Assembly: GCF_023227905.1 (NCBI RefSeq)
Contig: NZ_JALOCF010000005.1
Span: forward strand, 62,001-126,000
From: Methylobacter sp.
GTDB taxonomy: Bacteria > Pseudomonadota > Gammaproteobacteria > Methylococcales > Methylomonadaceae
Reading direction: 5' to 3'
DNA: 64,000 nucleotides
Below the pieces are notes generated by a model. That model did no database searches. It was not told where the DNA came from and worked only from the letters and a program-made list of their open reading frames with translations. Shown here in pieces: positions 37,324 through 44,935 of the stretch (within the stretch, counting starts at the first letter, position 1; each line of letters begins with the position of its first letter). A program made the translations under genes and the position numbers.

Positions 37324-37743
37324 CTACGACCTTTCTGCTTCAACCCAATTTTCAACCTGCAAACCTTCAACCCGAACAAATTCCCGCTCATTGTTAGTGA
37401 CGAATATCCAGCCTTCCGAACGGGCATGGGCTGCTAGCCAAAGGTCGTTGTTGCCGATTATCTGCCCGTTACTTTGCAAAGCTGCGCGGATTTGACCATA
37501 GTGTTCTCCGGCGGCCTCGGGGAGCGGAGCAACCTGGATCACCGCTTCAAGTTGATTGATAGAAGCCAATGCACGTTCGCGGGACTGGCTTTTTTCTGCG
37601 CCGAAACGAAGCTCGCCCAGCGTAATGACGGACATAGCCAGCTCGGAGGCCACGTGCCGGGCGAAGCGTTCACGTACGGCCGGCGGGTTATGCTTGGCGA
37701 TATAGATGCAGATATTGGTGTCCAGCAGATAGCGCGCTCCCAT
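37324..37743 (-). CDS. vapC: VapC-type PIN toxin
   Basis: A 139-residue PIN ribonuclease with the complete acidic site: YLLDTNICIYIA (Asp), SVITLGELRFG (Glu), GNNDLWLAAHA (Asp) and FVTNNEREF (Asn in the position often Asp). It resembles the FitB/VapC group that cleaves tRNA. The ATG at 37743 overlaps the last base of the antitoxin stop (TGATG). It is transcribed opposite to the SIR2-HerA operon. Confidence 0.92.
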   Translation of the reverse strand: MGARYLLDTNICIYIAKHNPPAVRERFARHVASELAMSVITLGELRFGAEKSQSRERALASINQLEAVIQVAPLPEAAGEHYGQIRAALQSNGQIIGNNDLWLAAHARSEGWIFVTNNEREFVRVEGLQVENWVEAERS

Positions 37744-37973
37744 CAAAGCGCTTCCCTTTCTTGAGGTGGGGTGTCTTCACGGCCGTCCGCCATAAAATCG
37801 TCCGGCAGGCCAGCCAATGCGTCAAAGATCGCGGCTGCGTTCGCAGGATGCTCGCGCAGCACGATTTCATCCCCGCGGCGGAAAATTTCTACCCGATCGA
37901 CTTCCAAACGGAATTCCTTGGGCAATCTAATGGCTTGGCTGTTGCCGGATTGAAATACACGAGCGTAAGTCAT
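37743..37973 (-). CDS. vapB: VapB-type antitoxin
   Basis: A 76-residue AbrB-fold antitoxin: FQSGNSQAIRLPKEFRLEVD and VEIFRRGDEIVLREH. It forms an operon with the downstream vapC (1-bp overlap). An AGGAG ribosome binding site and a strong promoter with an operator-like palindrome lie just upstream. Confidence 0.93.
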   Translation of the reverse strand: MTYARVFQSGNSQAIRLPKEFRLEVDRVEIFRRGDEIVLREHPANAAAIFDALAGLPDDFMADGREDTPPQEREAL

Positions 37974-37992
37974 GATTATCTCCTGATTTTAT

Positions 37993-38033
37993 TGTATGCA
38001 CAGACTGTATATACACTGGGTATTATTGTCAAT
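37993..38033 (-). promoter_or_regulatory. vapBC promoter and operator
   Basis: On the minus strand TTGACA (38033-38028) and TATACA (38011-38006) are spaced by 16 bp, a near-consensus promoter. The -10 box lies inside the perfect 10-bp palindrome TGTATATACA (38006-38015), with a related TGTATGCACA 3 bp away (37993-38002). These are probably the two sites bound by the VapB-VapC complex for autorepression. Confidence 0.65.
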
Positions 38034-38182
38034 CAGCAGCGTTAATGGAATATGTTATTCTGAGTCTGTTGTTTTCGCTATCGCCAAGCGCCAGCCTGGA
38101 AACCAAGCCGGATTAACGGCAAGAATTACGCGGCAGCGAATTCAACCCTAACCGATAACCCCTGACCAACGGTTAAAATATC

Positions 38183-38425
38183 ATGCAAATGCTAATCAAC
38201 GTTCCCGATACTTTACCCAAAGCCCTTGTTCAACAGCGCATCAAGGAGCTTGAAGAGCGCTTAAAACAAGAAGCGCAGCAATCGCAAAAGAGCGCTTCCA
38301 GATGGGAGAAAATGGTGCAACGCATTGAATCAAAGGCGTTCGATTTGGAAGATCATACCGATACTTTTAATCGGGACAGGCAAGAGTTCAGGGAATCTTT
38401 TACTTTTAAAGACAAGCCGGAATGA
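38183..38425 (+). CDS. Antitoxin of a decayed PIN module
   Basis: An 80-residue, highly charged helical protein (ALVQQRIKELEERLKQEAQQ) upstream of a PIN toxin gene and overlapping it by 4 bp (ATGA). It lacks a recognisable DNA-binding fold. The role is inferred from its position. It remains intact although the toxin frame carries a stop. Confidence 0.72.
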   Translation: MQMLINVPDTLPKALVQQRIKELEERLKQEAQQSQKSASRWEKMVQRIESKAFDLEDHTDTFNRDRQEFRESFTFKDKPE

Positions 38426-38868
38426 AATATCTACTCGACTCCAATACGGTTTCCGATATTTATAATCCCTCGTCCGGTAACCATAACAGCGTTATTAAAA
38501 AGTTACTGGCACTGGAAGAAAGCGACGATATTTTTATTTCCGTATTAACGCTTTATGAGTTCGAATATGCGTTTGCGAATTCACCGGCGCATAAAAAAGC
38601 CGAAATAAAAGCCACTATTCAACAAATTCAACAAGACCTCATCGTTTTGCCTCTCTAGCCAACGGCGGCTGAAATTTTCGGCGATTTAAAAAAGCTGTTT
38701 AAAGAGCTACGAAAAATAAACCCGGAAAATCTGAAAAGACATACTATCGATTTAATGATTGCCGCCAGCGCGTTAAATCATAAAACCGTTTTAGTCAGCG
38801 CGGACAAAATTTATAAAGACATTATTTCTCTTAATGCTGAATTAGAGCTTGAAGACTGGACAATATAA
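38422..38868 (+). pseudogene. PIN-domain toxin with an in-frame stop
   Basis: The frame reads YLLDSNTVSDIYNP and SVLTLYEFEYAF, reaches TAG at 38656, and then continues in the same frame for 70 codons through HTIDLMIAASAL and VLVSADKIYKDI to TAA at 38868. Both halves together make a complete PIN protein with all acidic residues. A single base change (for example CAG to TAG) would explain the break. As it stands, the product is a 78-residue N-terminal half without the last catalytic Asp residues. Confidence 0.88.
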
Positions 38869-38958
38869 TTGCTTGCGCCGGCTTCCAAACTCCCGGTACT
38901 CTCTTCAAATATTACCAGCAATGGTTTGATCTCCCCTACTAACTGCGAGGTACAACCG

Positions 38959-40446
38959 ATGAAAGCCGAACCCTGCACATACACTATTTTTGGCGCCACC
39001 GGCAATTTGTCCCGGACTAAATTAATGCCGGCCCTGTATCGTCTTGATGCGGCAAACCGCTTGCCCAAGGATACCCGCATTCTGGCAATAGGCCGACGGC
39101 CATGGGATCAGCAAACATGGCTGGCGGAAGCCAGGCAGATGATTGAAGACAAAGCGCCGGGCGAGTTCGATGAAACTGTCTTTCAGCGTTTCAGCGCCCG
39201 ACTGTATTACCATCAAGGCGATATCACACAGCCTCAGTGCTATACCGAACTGGCCGATACGATTAGCCAAAAAGACGATTTCCCTAAAAACATCGCTTTC
39301 TATCTTTCTATCAGTCCCTCGGACTTCGGCACAGTCATGGAAATGCTCAGCAATGCCAACCTGTTTAATGAAGAATACGGCTGGCGGCGGGTGATTATCG
39401 AAAAACCTTTCGGTTATGATTTAGACAGCGCCCAGGCCCTGCAAACGCGCATCAACCGCTATTTGTCCGAAGAGCAGATTTACCGCATCGACCATTATCT
39501 GGGCAAAGGCATGGTGCGCAATGTGCTGGTGTTCCGCTTTGCCAATGTGATGCTGGAACCGTTGTGGAACCGCAATTATATCGACCATGTCCAGATCACC
39601 CATTCCGAAGATATCGGCATTGGCAGCCGCGCTGCTTACTATGACAAGGCCGGAGCCATGCGCGATATGCTGCAAAGCCATCTGTTGCAATTGCTGACAC
39701 TGGTCGCCATGGAGCCGCCGGTTTCGATGGAAGCCGAGTCGCTGCGCGATGAAAAAGTCAAAGTGCTAAAGTCCATCCGCCCTATTCCCAGAGAGGCGGT
39801 ACACGGCCATGCCTTTCGCGCGCAATATGCCAACGGCCGCGTCGGCGGCGAACAGGTCAACGGCTATGTACAGGAAGAGGACGTACCGGCGAACAGCATC
39901 ACCGAAACCTATGCCGCAATGAAACTGTATATCGATAACTGGCGCTGGCGCGGCGTGCCTTTTTACCTGCGCACCGGCAAACGCATGTCTAAGGGCCAAT
40001 CGGTTATTTCGATCTGTTTTCGCCATCCGCCGTTACAGTTTTTCCGCGGCACCGAAGTGCAATGCATGAACCCCAACTGGGTGCTGCTGGGGATACAGCC
40101 GGAAGAGTTTATCCGCATTGAGATGACCGTCAAAGAGCCCGGCCTGGAGATGCGTACCCGTTCCACCAGCCTGGACGCCAGTTTCCGCCTGGATAATGAA
40201 AAACCCATCGATGCCTATGAAGACTTGCTGCTGGACGTACTAAAAGGCGACCGGTCGTTATTTCTGCGCTTTGATGAAGTAGAATATGCGTGGCGCATTG
40301 TCGACCCGATCCTGCAAACTTGGGCAATTGAGCGTGACTACATCGTCACCTATCCCGCCGGTTCGTGGGGACCGGAAGACAGCCGCCGCTTATTCGACAA
40401 AGAAAGCCAATCCTGGCGCAGCTCATTAATACCGGAGTGTAAATAA
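38959..40446 (+). CDS. zwf: Glucose-6-phosphate 1-dehydrogenase
   Basis: A 495-residue enzyme oxidising glucose 6-phosphate to 6-phosphogluconolactone. The dinucleotide loop reads FGATGNLSRTKLMPALYRL and the active site RIDHYLGKGMVRN. The ATG at 38959 with a GAGGT ribosome binding site is chosen; the longer TTG frame from 38869 begins right after the PIN pseudogene. The gene is followed immediately by pgl, so the first two steps of the oxidative pentose phosphate route are linked. Confidence 0.97.
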   Translation: MKAEPCTYTIFGATGNLSRTKLMPALYRLDAANRLPKDTRILAIGRRPWDQQTWLAEARQMIEDKAPGEFDETVFQRFSARLYYHQGDITQPQCYTELADTISQKDDFPKNIAFYLSISPSDFGTVMEMLSNANLFNEEYGWRRVIIEKPFGYDLDSAQALQTRINRYLSEEQIYRIDHYLGKGMVRNVLVFRFANVMLEPLWNRNYIDHVQITHSEDIGIGSRAAYYDKAGAMRDMLQSHLLQLLTLVAMEPPVSMEAESLRDEKVKVLKSIRPIPREAVHGHAFRAQYANGRVGGEQVNGYVQEEDVPANSITETYAAMKLYIDNWRWRGVPFYLRTGKRMSKGQSVISICFRHPPLQFFRGTEVQCMNPNWVLLGIQPEEFIRIEMTVKEPGLEMRTRSTSLDASFRLDNEKPIDAYEDLLLDVLKGDRSLFLRFDEVEYAWRIVDPILQTWAIERDYIVTYPAGSWGPEDSRRLFDKESQSWRSSLIPECK

Positions 40447-41130
40447 ATGCAAAATAACAGTCGCTGGCATTATCTGGATACCGCAGAACAGGTCGCAGAG
40501 GCCGCCTGCCAGCAAATTTTAAACGCCGCAAAATCGGCTATTTCAAACCGAGGCAAATTCAAGCTGGTTTTAGCCGGAGGCACCACCCCGGAAAAAGTCT
40601 ATCAACTGCTCGCCGCATCCGGTGCGGATTGGGCTAACTGGACTATTTATTACGGCGACGAGCGTTGCCTGCCTGCCGATCATCCGGATCGTAACAGTGT
40701 GTTGGCAAGCCGGGCTTTGCTGGATAAGGTGGCTATTCCGGAATCTCATATATTTACTATTCCCGCGGAAATAGGACCGGAATTGGCAGCCGATCGCTAT
40801 AAAGTCGCCGTCGCCAAAGCCGGAACTTTCGACATGGTATTGCTAGGCGTGGGCGAAGACGGCCATACCGCCAGCCTGTTTCCCGGCCATCAGCACCCGG
40901 AAAACGAACTGACCCATCCTGTTTATAATTCGCCAAAGCCGCCATCGGAGCGCGTTTCGATCAGCGCCAAGGCGTTGAGCAACTCGCGGGAAGTCATCTT
41001 CCTGATCACCGGCGCCAATAAGCAGGAAATCGTCAAGCAATGGCGCGCAGGAGCGGATTTGCCGGTTGCGACGATTGTCCCGGAAAATCCTGTCGATATT
41101 TATATCGATAGCGATGCGTTTAAGTTGTAA
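40447..41130 (+). CDS. pgl: 6-phosphogluconolactonase
   Basis: A 227-residue enzyme of the DevB/SOL type that hydrolyses 6-phosphogluconolactone. It shows LVLAGGTTPEKVYQLL, YYGDERCLPADHPDRN and LLGVGEDGHTASLFPGH. The ATG directly follows the zwf stop. It links the zwf and gnd reactions. Confidence 0.96.
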   Translation: MQNNSRWHYLDTAEQVAEAACQQILNAAKSAISNRGKFKLVLAGGTTPEKVYQLLAASGADWANWTIYYGDERCLPADHPDRNSVLASRALLDKVAIPESHIFTIPAEIGPELAADRYKVAVAKAGTFDMVLLGVGEDGHTASLFPGHQHPENELTHPVYNSPKPPSERVSISAKALSNSREVIFLITGANKQEIVKQWRAGADLPVATIVPENPVDIYIDSDAFKL

Positions 41131-41516
41131 CAATCGCATTTTGTAGGAGCGGGCCATAATAAATCACGGTTTGTTCGCCACGCTAACAGACAAGTTAATA
41201 CAGCGCGGAGTGCGGACTTTGCTTGCCTAGCAGGCAAAGCCTGCACTCCCGTCTTTGGTTCTGTTTGCGCTTTCGATCCTATGCGCACCGCTAGGCCGCA
41301 CCAAGCACCGCATGGCCGCCCAGTTCGGTGTCCGCGCCCAAGGCGAAACCGCATAGCCGCTTTTGTGGAAAGAGAAACGATAAAGGGATCAGCCCCACCG
41401 TTTCGATAAACGACAAGGCCACTGCAAGCCGCTTGCTGCGTCCACAGGCGATTTCAGAAATCGGAATCCGGAGTTGATATTGTTTTTGACGGAGACCTTT
41501 CCAGCATCAAGTGCCG
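41131..41516. other. Intergenic region between pgl and the asparaginase gene
   Basis: 386 bp between convergent genes, with no supported gene. It begins with TGTAGGAGCGGGCCAT, a common dispersed repeat core, and contains the hairpin at 41207-41249. Confidence 0.5.
41207..41249. repeat. Hairpin between convergent genes
   Basis: GGAGTGCGGACTTTGCTTGC and then CTAGCAGGCAAAGCCTGCAC pair to form a stem with one bulge. It probably works as a bidirectional terminator or is one more dispersed palindrome. Confidence 0.65.
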
Positions 41517-42533
41517 TTAAAGGTGTTCCCCGGCTAAATCCCTGACAATAAAATCCATTATTTCCTGTTGATCGTCAAAGTTCCCATAAGCCAGCAGCAG
41601 CTTTACATAGGCGGCTTCAATCGACATGTTCCAGATTATTTTTGCGCCTTGCTCGATTAGGGCTTGGGTGCTTTGGTAGGCATCGGCCGATTTAATCGCC
41701 GGAGCCAGATAAACGGTAACGCCTTGTTTCTCGCAACGCCTTATAAATTCAAGCAACGAATAGTTTTCGCCCCACTGCGCTGATGCGCATGCAGTGCCGG
41801 AGTGATATAAATCATGCAGAACGGCATCGACACCGTCCAGGTTAAACCGGCTGTAATCCAAACCTGGATAAGGCTTAACCATTAAGAGGCGTTCGGAAAA
41901 ATCAGCTTTTAACAAGGTATTTTGGGTTGGCATTTGTTGTGCTGGCGGATTCACTAGCGAGAACTGCCGGTTTGCAAATTGCAGGTAGCTCTTGCCCTGA
42001 ACACTAAAAAAGTCGCCGCTTAACTGTAAAGAACAGGCCAACCGCGTGCCTTGATGCAGTTGGGTTGCTTGCTGTTGATTTCGGTAAGGCACAAAAACGC
42101 CCGGCTGGTTTTTTTGCAGGATAAATTCGACAGCACAGATAAAGTTATCAAGCCCGTTGGCTTTGGGATGGTCCAGCGGATAATCGCTGGAAACCAGCAG
42201 CATAGGAATTTTGGCGGCATTAAAATAGAAGCTCAGTGCACAAGCCGTATAAGCCAGCGTGTCTGTGCCGTGTGTGATGATAATGCCGTCATATTGATCG
42301 GGTTGGGCGGCTTCTATGGCGGCTATGAGCGTCTTCCAGGCAGTCGGCGCAAGGTTCTCGCTTAATATCTGTAGGGGTTGGATGGTGTCGAAATGGATTT
42401 GCCGGTGATTTTCGTAATGCTGTTCAAACAACTGGATCAATTTGAACGATGTAGTATCGGAGGTATTGATAGTGCCGCCAGTTGCAATAGAACCAATGGT
42501 TCCGCCGGTAAATACAACCAGTATGTTTTTCAT
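41517..42533 (-). CDS. L-asparaginase
   Basis: A 338-residue asparaginase/glutaminase-family protein. Both catalytic threonine motifs are present: FTGGTIGS near the N terminus and IITHGTDTLAYTA, followed by VSSDYPLDHPKANG. It has no signal peptide, so it is the cytoplasmic type. It hydrolyses asparagine to aspartate and ammonia. Divergent from folA, with a 47-bp shared gap. Confidence 0.88.
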   Translation of the reverse strand: MKNILVVFTGGTIGSIATGGTINTSDTTSFKLIQLFEQHYENHRQIHFDTIQPLQILSENLAPTAWKTLIAAIEAAQPDQYDGIIITHGTDTLAYTACALSFYFNAAKIPMLLVSSDYPLDHPKANGLDNFICAVEFILQKNQPGVFVPYRNQQQATQLHQGTRLACSLQLSGDFFSVQGKSYLQFANRQFSLVNPPAQQMPTQNTLLKADFSERLLMVKPYPGLDYSRFNLDGVDAVLHDLYHSGTACASAQWGENYSLLEFIRRCEKQGVTVYLAPAIKSADAYQSTQALIEQGAKIIWNMSIEAAYVKLLLAYGNFDDQQEIMDFIVRDLAGEHL

Positions 42534-42580
42534 AGTATGATGTTTGGATGGATTAATTACTTAAAGAATACTGCATTAAA

Positions 42581-43072
42581 ATGAAAATATCACTTATCGT
42601 CGCAATGGCAAGCAACCGGGCCATCGGCCTGAATAATCAAATGCCCTGGCATTTATCCGCGGACCTGAAAAAATTCAAAAAGATCACTATGGGCGCACCG
42701 ATTTTGATGGGCCGAAAAACTTACGAATCGATAGGCAGGCCGCTGCCGGGCCGCACCAATATCATCATCAGCCGGAATCCGTCATACAGCCAACCGGGCT
42801 GTCTGGTGTTTAATGACATTGACAAGGCGCTGGAAAGTTGCCGCGATGCGGAAGAGATTTTCGTTATCGGCGGCTCGGACTTTTATAAGTCGATGCTGCC
42901 GGTTGCCGATACGCTCTATTTGACGCAAATACACCAGGATTTCCCCGGCGATACGTTTTTTCCCGAAATCGATGCAGACCAGTGGATCGAGGTGGATCGG
43001 GAAGATATTCAGGACGATCCGGATGCTGCATTCAGCTACAGTTTTTTGAAGCTGGAAAAACGGAAAAATTAG
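42581..43072 (+). CDS. folA: Dihydrofolate reductase
   Basis: A 163-residue enzyme reducing dihydrofolate with NADPH. It shows AMASNRAIGLNNQMPWHLSA with the catalytic Asp region, LMGRKTYESIGRPLPGR, and FVIGGSDFYKSM. Normal length. The TAG stop touches the start of a strong hairpin repeat. Confidence 0.96.
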   Translation: MKISLIVAMASNRAIGLNNQMPWHLSADLKKFKKITMGAPILMGRKTYESIGRPLPGRTNIIISRNPSYSQPGCLVFNDIDKALESCRDAEEIFVIGGSDFYKSMLPVADTLYLTQIHQDFPGDTFFPEIDADQWIEVDREDIQDDPDAAFSYSFLKLEKRKN

Positions 43073-43128
43073 GAGTCCAAAGCTGGCTTTGGATGTTTCA
43101 CTATTGTCCAAAGCCAGCTTTGGACTCC
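43072..43128. terminator. Perfect 21-bp hairpin between folA and tpsB
   Basis: GGAGTCCAAAGCTGGCTTTG plus G (43072-43092) pairs perfectly with 43108-43128 around a 15-base loop, and each arm is itself palindromic (CCAAAGCTGGCTTTGG). It lies between two convergent genes and starts at the last base of the folA stop. It has no T-run, so it may be a dispersed repeat used as a transcription barrier. Confidence 0.75.
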
Positions 43129-43193
43129 AGTATTGTTTTACGAGCTGATTTCCAGGTTTTTTAGTCCCTAAGCGCACAGCTCGCCAACCAGCC

Positions 43194-44909
43194 TCAAAAG
43201 CCCATACCCATTTCCAGCCATGCCCGCACCGAGTCGGTCTTACCGACTAGCTCCGGCACCGGGCCGACCGGCGTGGCGATGAAGGCCCTGGCGCTCAACT
43301 GACTTGCGCCGACCCAGCCCAGCTTCGGCCCCAGCCAGTTAAGCCCGCCGCCCGCTCCGCTCAGCGTGGCCCTGTTGGTTCCGGCAGACCATGGATTTTG
43401 ATTAACCGTCACCTGCGCGCTATCGATAAAGCCGACCACCTGGAATTGTCCAAACCGGCCCGAACCGAGGGCATGCCGGAGCTCGGCAGTTCCTATATAG
43501 CCCGTGTCGCCGGACACCGCACCCATGTCATAGCCGCGCACCGTGTAAGGTCCGCCCACGATCATCTTCCTGGCCGAATCCAGGTTGTCTTGCGCCCACT
43601 GGCCGGTGAAAGCCAGATACAATTGGTCTTGCGCAGTCAGGCTTTGCAGGCGGGACAGATTCGCGATCCATTTCGAGAACAGGCCCTGGGTTTTTGCGGT
43701 CGCCGCATCCGACAACTGCGCCTCCGGGTTGTCGAAGCCGACATGGCCGCCGGTCCAGCCCAAAATCCAGGTGTTGATGCCGCCGGACAGCAGCGTGTCC
43801 CGCGCATCGCCGGACACGCTGATCGTGCCGTTATCCAGATGCCGGTAGATCTTGATGTCGCTGACGTCGACACGGTCGCGCAGCTCCATCCAGTCGTACT
43901 CGACTTGTCCGTACAGATTGAAATTCCGGCTGCGCACCAGCGGGTGCCTGCCCCAGACACTGCCGACCTGGGCGGTGCCGCGCACCTCCAGCGCCGAAAG
44001 CGATCCGCTCAGCTCATAGTCCAGCGCCGAATAAGCCGCGCCCAAACGGGTGCCGTGGCCGTTGACCAGCGATTCGTAAGACAGCCGTCCGTAGTTCAGG
44101 CCGCTGCCGGAAGTCAGTCCGCTAAGACTCAGCACATCGCCGTGGTGCAGCGGGTTAATCCAGTTCACCGTGCCGCCGGCCCGGGGTCTGCCTGTGTAGC
44201 GGTTGCCGTAATCGTCCACCACCAGATTGCCGGTGACCGCCTGGGCGGCGGTGGCGTCCACCGCCAGATCGGAGGCCCCGACCGTCGCGCCAGGCCTCAG
44301 CGTCGTGGCGGCCGCCACGCCCGGAATATCGGAGAGCAGCAACAGCGCACGATCCAGCCCCGCCTGGACGATGGTCTGCCCGCCTTGCAGCGGGGCGAGC
44401 GTATCGTTCAGCAGCGAATCGCCGACCTTGCTTTGGTTATCGAGCAGGATCTTGCCATAGCGCGCTTCCATGACCTCGATGCGCACCACGCCGGATTGGA
44501 TGGTTTGCGCCGGGATAAACGCCCGCGCCAGCGGATAGCCGTGGCGGCGATAATAACCGGTGATACGGTCGGCCAATTCGCTTAACTGGGGCAGAGTGAT
44601 GCTGGTGCCTTCCGCATCCGCCACCAGAGCGTGCAGGGTCTGGGGATCGATTTTTTCGTTGCCGGCGATTTGGATCGATTTGACCGGAAAAGGCACACTG
44701 GCCGGTAGCTTGCCGCCGCCATTTTGTCCAATATCCAGCACCGGCCCGGTGGACGAAGGGGCCGGCGGCTTGACCGGCTGAAGCTGTTGCAACATAGAGC
44801 CTGCGCCGGGAACGACAAAATCCGCAGCCGGAGCAACCAGCGGGAAAAGGACGAGTAAGGATGCCAATAACGGTTTCATGGATTGATGGGGTATGGGATT
44901 AAATTTCAT
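43194..44909 (-). CDS. TpsB outer membrane transporter (ShlB/FhaC family)
   Basis: A 571-residue two-partner secretion pore. It has a signal peptide (MKPLLASLLVLFPLVAPAA), then a proline-rich linker, POTRA domains (VKSIQIAGNEKIDPQTL; GYPLARAFIPAQTIQSGVVR, then IEVMEARYG), and a 16-stranded barrel with the conserved motif PYTVRGYDMGAVSGDTGYIG and a C-terminal aromatic (GMGF). The first ATG at 44909 is listed; an ATG at 44879 starts right at the signal peptide. Lies 26 bp after tpsA, its cargo. Confidence 0.92.
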   Translation of the reverse strand: MKFNPIPHQSMKPLLASLLVLFPLVAPAADFVVPGAGSMLQQLQPVKPPAPSSTGPVLDIGQNGGGKLPASVPFPVKSIQIAGNEKIDPQTLHALVADAEGTSITLPQLSELADRITGYYRRHGYPLARAFIPAQTIQSGVVRIEVMEARYGKILLDNQSKVGDSLLNDTLAPLQGGQTIVQAGLDRALLLLSDIPGVAAATTLRPGATVGASDLAVDATAAQAVTGNLVVDDYGNRYTGRPRAGGTVNWINPLHHGDVLSLSGLTSGSGLNYGRLSYESLVNGHGTRLGAAYSALDYELSGSLSALEVRGTAQVGSVWGRHPLVRSRNFNLYGQVEYDWMELRDRVDVSDIKIYRHLDNGTISVSGDARDTLLSGGINTWILGWTGGHVGFDNPEAQLSDAATAKTQGLFSKWIANLSRLQSLTAQDQLYLAFTGQWAQDNLDSARKMIVGGPYTVRGYDMGAVSGDTGYIGTAELRHALGSGRFGQFQVVGFIDSAQVTVNQNPWSAGTNRATLSGAGGGLNWLGPKLGWVGASQLSARAFIATPVGPVPELVGKTDSVRAWLEMGMGF

Positions 44910-44935
44910 ACTGAGGGAACGAAGTAAAAAATATC

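Noticed and set aside
43398..44585. Long plus-strand open frame of 395 codons opposite tpsB
   Set aside because: It is a GC-rich antisense shadow; the minus-strand TpsB has clear POTRA and barrel motifs and the plus frame has no recognisable domain.
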